Assembly (NCBI GenBank): GCA_031284195.1
Contig: JAITAI010000280.1
Span: 1 to 9,519 of the forward strand
Direction: 5' to 3'
DNA from: Treponema sp.
GTDB lineage: Bacteria > Spirochaetota > Spirochaetia > Treponematales > Breznakiellaceae
Length of the DNA: 9,519 nucleotides
The notes under the pieces: model-generated
The model's input: only the letters and a program-made list of their open reading frames with translations
Databases searched by the model: none
Told to the model about the DNA's origin: nothing
Made by a program: the position numbers and the translations under genes
Shown here: positions 6,518 to 9,519 of the stretch, one piece after another
Layout of the letters: every line of letters begins with the position of its first letter
Numbering within the stretch: the first letter of the stretch is position 1

Positions 6518-9500
6518 ATGCAGCAGCTTGTGGGTGCATATAAACAGCGGTTTAATAGGAAAAAATCCTTCTCGGTGTTTCTCGTATGGTTATTGTGCTT
6601 TATTTTGCCAGACTTAATCAGCGCTTCCGGACGACAGACTTCAGAGCAAACTGCTATGGCTGGGGTTCATCAGGTTTCTGCTTATGGTTCCTATCGTGAT
6701 ATACCCGGAGTAAGCGCTGAAGAAATCGCCGGGATTGAAAGATTACGGGACCAGGGGATACGCTTCATCTACGGCATGACCTTGTCTTCAGAATGTTTTC
6801 CTATTGAAGGTACCCTAGGAGGGCCCCTGACAGGAGGACCGGATGTCCCCCAAGCAATCGGCGGCTACACGGCGTTGTTCTGTCAATGGCTCTCGGATTT
6901 GTTTGGGATACCCTTTCAACCCCGGATCTATGAATGGGAGGATTTGCTTGCGGGCCTGGAACCCGATGCCCAAGAACGCATTGATTTTACCGGGGAACTG
7001 ACTGCCACAGCGGAACAGCGGAATAGGTATTATATGACCGATGTCATGGTCAAACGTACCATAAAACGTATGTATATTGATCAGCGTCAGCCCAGCCTTA
7101 GGGTAAACCCAGGCCCCAAGGGATACGGATTTCTCCAGGGGACTATGGTTAAGGATATGATTACCCCTTTTCTTAAGGATCCCTTTGAATCCTATTTCGT
7201 GGCTACCTACGATGAAGCCTATGAATTGTTGGTCACCGGGAGGATTGACGCATTCTTTGATGATGGAGTTGCGGAAGCGGCCTTTGATCAGTATGAGTAT
7301 GTGGTGATGGAAGATTTCTTTCCCCTCATTTCCAGTCCGGTATCCTTGACTACCGGTAATCCTGAGCTAACCCCCATTATTTCGGTAGTAGACAAGTATT
7401 TACAGCAAGGGGGGATATACCAACTGACGAATTTGTATGTCCAGGGACAGCAAGAATACCTACGGTATAAACTCTTCAGCCGTCTTACTGAGGAGGAGCG
7501 GCGTTTTGTACAGGACCACATTGCTTCAGGAGAGCCGATTCCGCTGTTGGTGGAACATGATAATTACCCGGTGAGTTATTACAATAAATGGGAGAAACAA
7601 TGGCAGGGTATTGCCCTGGATATTCTTCGGGAGATGGAACTGCTCTCGGGAATCCGATACATCCCGGTTAATGGAGTGCGAGAGGATACTGCCGTATTAC
7701 TGGATAAGTTGGAAACCGGAACAGGAGCCATGATTACCCAACTGGTACAATCAGCGGAAAATCAGAACCGTTTTCTCTGGGCAAGCGCTCCCTATCACAC
7801 GGATTTTTATGCGCTGTTGTCCCGGATTGATCGAGAGAATATCCAGGTCATTAATCACGTACTCAATGCCCGCATCGGCCTGCTTAAAGGAAGCGCCTAT
7901 AAAGATATGTTTCATATTTGGTTTCCCAAGCATACCAAAATCGTGGAATATACCAATGAAAAGAACGCCTTCCGAGCCTTGGACCGGGGAGAAATCGACT
8001 TTTTAATGGCCAGCCGGAATTTGTTGTTAAGCGCTAACAATTACGTGGAGCGGCTGGGGTTCAAGATGAATATGGTATTTAATTATTCCTATGATTTACG
8101 GTTTGGTTTCAATAAACAACAGGCCCTCCTCGCTTCAGTGGTCAGCAAGACCCAGGCACTGGTGGATACCGAGCAGATATCCGATTATTGGATCCAACGG
8201 GTTTTTGATTACCGGGAGAAGATAGCCCAGTCCCAAGTACCCTTACTCCTTGCTTTGTTCATTCTCATGGATTTTGTGGTTATCCTGTTGGCCATTATGT
8301 TGATACGGAACCGGCAATTAGGCAAGTATTTGGAAGCCACCATACAGCAGCGTACCGCAGAGCTGGAGATCCAGACCAAGGCCGCGCAGGTGGCATCCAA
8401 AGCAAAGGGGGACTTTCTCGCCCGGATAAGCCATGAAATCCGTACTCCCCTGAATGCAATTATGGGTATGACTGCCATTGCCCGCAAGTCCGCCCAATCG
8501 GAAAAGACCATTGCCTCTTTGGATCAGATTTGTACTGCATCCACTCATCTCTTAGCCATTCTCAATGATGTATTGGATATGTCCAAGATCGAATCCGGTA
8601 AATTCGTCCTCGTGCATGAGCCTTTCATCCTGTATACGGCGTTACGGGAAGTGGTCCATATCATCGAGCCCCGGTGCCGGGAAAAGCAGATTCAATTTAT
8701 CGCTCCTATGACGGAGGTATCCCATATCGCGGTCTTAGGGGATAAGCTCCGGCTCAAACAGGTGCTGATCAATCTCATGGGTAATGGAATTAAGTTTACC
8801 CCGGAAGGGGGCAAACTGGTGTTTCTGGCCGTAGAGAAACCAGGTAATTCCCCCGGGGAGATTACCTTTACGTGCAGTATCATGGACAGCGGTATTGGGA
8901 TGACTGAAGAACAGATGGACCATATCTTCAGGCCCTTTGAGCAGGCGGACAGCAGTATCGCTCCCCGGTTCGGCGGCACTGGACTAGGGCTGTCCATCAG
9001 TCAAAGTCTGATAAGGCAAATGGGAGGGGAGATCACCGTACAAAGCCGTATCAGTGAAGGTTCCACCTTCAGTTTTACTATCACCTTTAAGAAAACCGAC
9101 TATACCCCGGAAGAACTGCACCCTGAAGGGGATGAGCTGCCGGATTTTAGGGGCAAACGGATCCTTTTGGTGGAAGATGTGGAAATCAACCGTATCATTT
9201 TAAGGGAACTGCTTGAAGAAACCCATGTAGAGATAGACGAAGCTGAAGACGGACAGATAGCGGTGAACCGGTTCATCGCTTCCCCGGGCCATTACGATTT
9301 AATCTTCATGGATGTGCAGATGCCGAACCTGGACGGTTACGAAGCCACGCAACAGATCCGTTCCATAGACCGCCGGGATGCCAAGGAGATACCCATTATC
9401 GCCATGACCGCCAATGCCTATCGAGAAGATATGGAGCGGGCCTTGGCAGTGGGGATGAACGGGCATGTGGCGAAGCCGGTAGATATCAATGGGGTGATTC

Positions 9501-9519
9501 GACTCCTGCGAGAGAAGTT
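6518..9519 (+). CDS. Hybrid sensor histidine kinase with two periplasmic binding-protein-like domains (3' truncated by the window)
   Basis: 1000 codons are visible with no stop before the edge. ATG 6518 is the first start after an in-frame TAG at 6437; the ribosome binding site is weak (AGGTG 6503-6507). A basic N-terminus (KQRFNRKK) and hydrophobic stretch (about 18-36) form a signal or anchor. Two venus-flytrap sensor modules follow: about 81-320, less typical, and about 340-565, closer to SBP_bac_3. A membrane helix (about 574-597) and short coiled coil lead to the kinase core: SHEIRTP with phospho-acceptor His639, N-box Asn756, DSGIGM (Asp790) and GGTGLGL (819-825). A receiver domain begins near 881 with Glu886/Asp887, phospho-acceptor Asp932 in FMDVQMPNLDGYEA, Thr964 and Lys986. 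The order resembles BvgS/EvgS sensors, which phosphorelay to a separate regulator. The ligand is unknown, and an Hpt domain may lie beyond the window. All catalytic residues seen are intact. Confidence 0.93.
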   Translation, partial: MQQLVGAYKQRFNRKKSFSVFLVWLLCFILPDLISASGRQTSEQTAMAGVHQVSAYGSYRDIPGVSAEEIAGIERLRDQGIRFIYGMTLSSECFPIEGTLGGPLTGGPDVPQAIGGYTALFCQWLSDLFGIPFQPRIYEWEDLLAGLEPDAQERIDFTGELTATAEQRNRYYMTDVMVKRTIKRMYIDQRQPSLRVNPGPKGYGFLQGTMVKDMITPFLKDPFESYFVATYDEAYELLVTGRIDAFFDDGVAEAAFDQYEYVVMEDFFPLISSPVSLTTGNPELTPIISVVDKYLQQGGIYQLTNLYVQGQQEYLRYKLFSRLTEEERRFVQDHIASGEPIPLLVEHDNYPVSYYNKWEKQWQGIALDILREMELLSGIRYIPVNGVREDTAVLLDKLETGTGAMITQLVQSAENQNRFLWASAPYHTDFYALLSRIDRENIQVINHVLNARIGLLKGSAYKDMFHIWFPKHTKIVEYTNEKNAFRALDRGEIDFLMASRNLLLSANNYVERLGFKMNMVFNYSYDLRFGFNKQQALLASVVSKTQALVDTEQISDYWIQRVFDYREKIAQSQVPLLLALFILMDFVVILLAIMLIRNRQLGKYLEATIQQRTAELEIQTKAAQVASKAKGDFLARISHEIRTPLNAIMGMTAIARKSAQSEKTIASLDQICTASTHLLAILNDVLDMSKIESGKFVLVHEPFILYTALREVVHIIEPRCREKQIQFIAPMTEVSHIAVLGDKLRLKQVLINLMGNGIKFTPEGGKLVFLAVEKPGNSPGEITFTCSIMDSGIGMTEEQMDHIFRPFEQADSSIAPRFGGTGLGLSISQSLIRQMGGEITVQSRISEGSTFSFTITFKKTDYTPEELHPEGDELPDFRGKRILLVEDVEINRIILRELLEETHVEIDEAEDGQIAVNRFIASPGHYDLIFMDVQMPNLDGYEATQQIRSIDRRDAKEIPIIAMTANAYREDMERALAVGMNGHVAKPVDINGVIRLLREK

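Noticed and set aside
8209..8997. Overlapping minus-strand frames opposite the histidine kinase.
   Set aside because: The + strand here encodes an intact H-box, N-box and ATP-binding motifs, so the antisense frames are by-products.

Overview
The window carries four protein genes, all on the + strand. It looks like chromosomal DNA from a spirochete of the Treponema type, possibly a gut symbiont. That placement is an inference from the protein families, the mid-range base composition and the type of two-component sensor present; no single marker proves it. No insertion sequence, phage gene, CRISPR array, tRNA or rRNA was seen.

Layout. Bases 1-170 are a leader with a good promoter candidate (39-67), a strong hairpin (95-119) and a clear ribosome binding site. 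Next is a two-gene cell-envelope unit. The first gene (171-1166) encodes an inner-membrane protein with an Hsp70 substrate-binding-like domain on the cytoplasmic side, one membrane helix, a proline-rich stalk and a periplasmic LysM domain. One base after its stop codon begins an 804-residue Slt70-type lytic transglycosylase (1168-3582). The spacing suggests that the two are translationally coupled and work together on peptidoglycan.

A 330-base gap (3583-3912) follows. It has no credible gene, but it has a compact multi-stem inverted-repeat element (3647-3735) and, close to the next gene, a promoter candidate overlapped by a dyad. Then comes a complete ftsK/spoIIIE DNA translocase (3913-6405) with four membrane helices, a linker, a RecA-like motor and a C-terminal DNA-reading winged helix. 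After a 112-base gap with GC-rich dyads, a hybrid sensor histidine kinase begins at 6518 and runs off the window. It has a signal/anchor segment, two periplasmic binding-protein-like domains, a membrane helix, a kinase core and a receiver domain.

Together the first three genes fit cell-wall remodelling and chromosome segregation around division. The sensor kinase is probably an independent signalling gene that happens to be adjacent. The least ordinary item is the Hsp70-SBD/TM/LysM fusion; the structured element at 3647-3735 is second.
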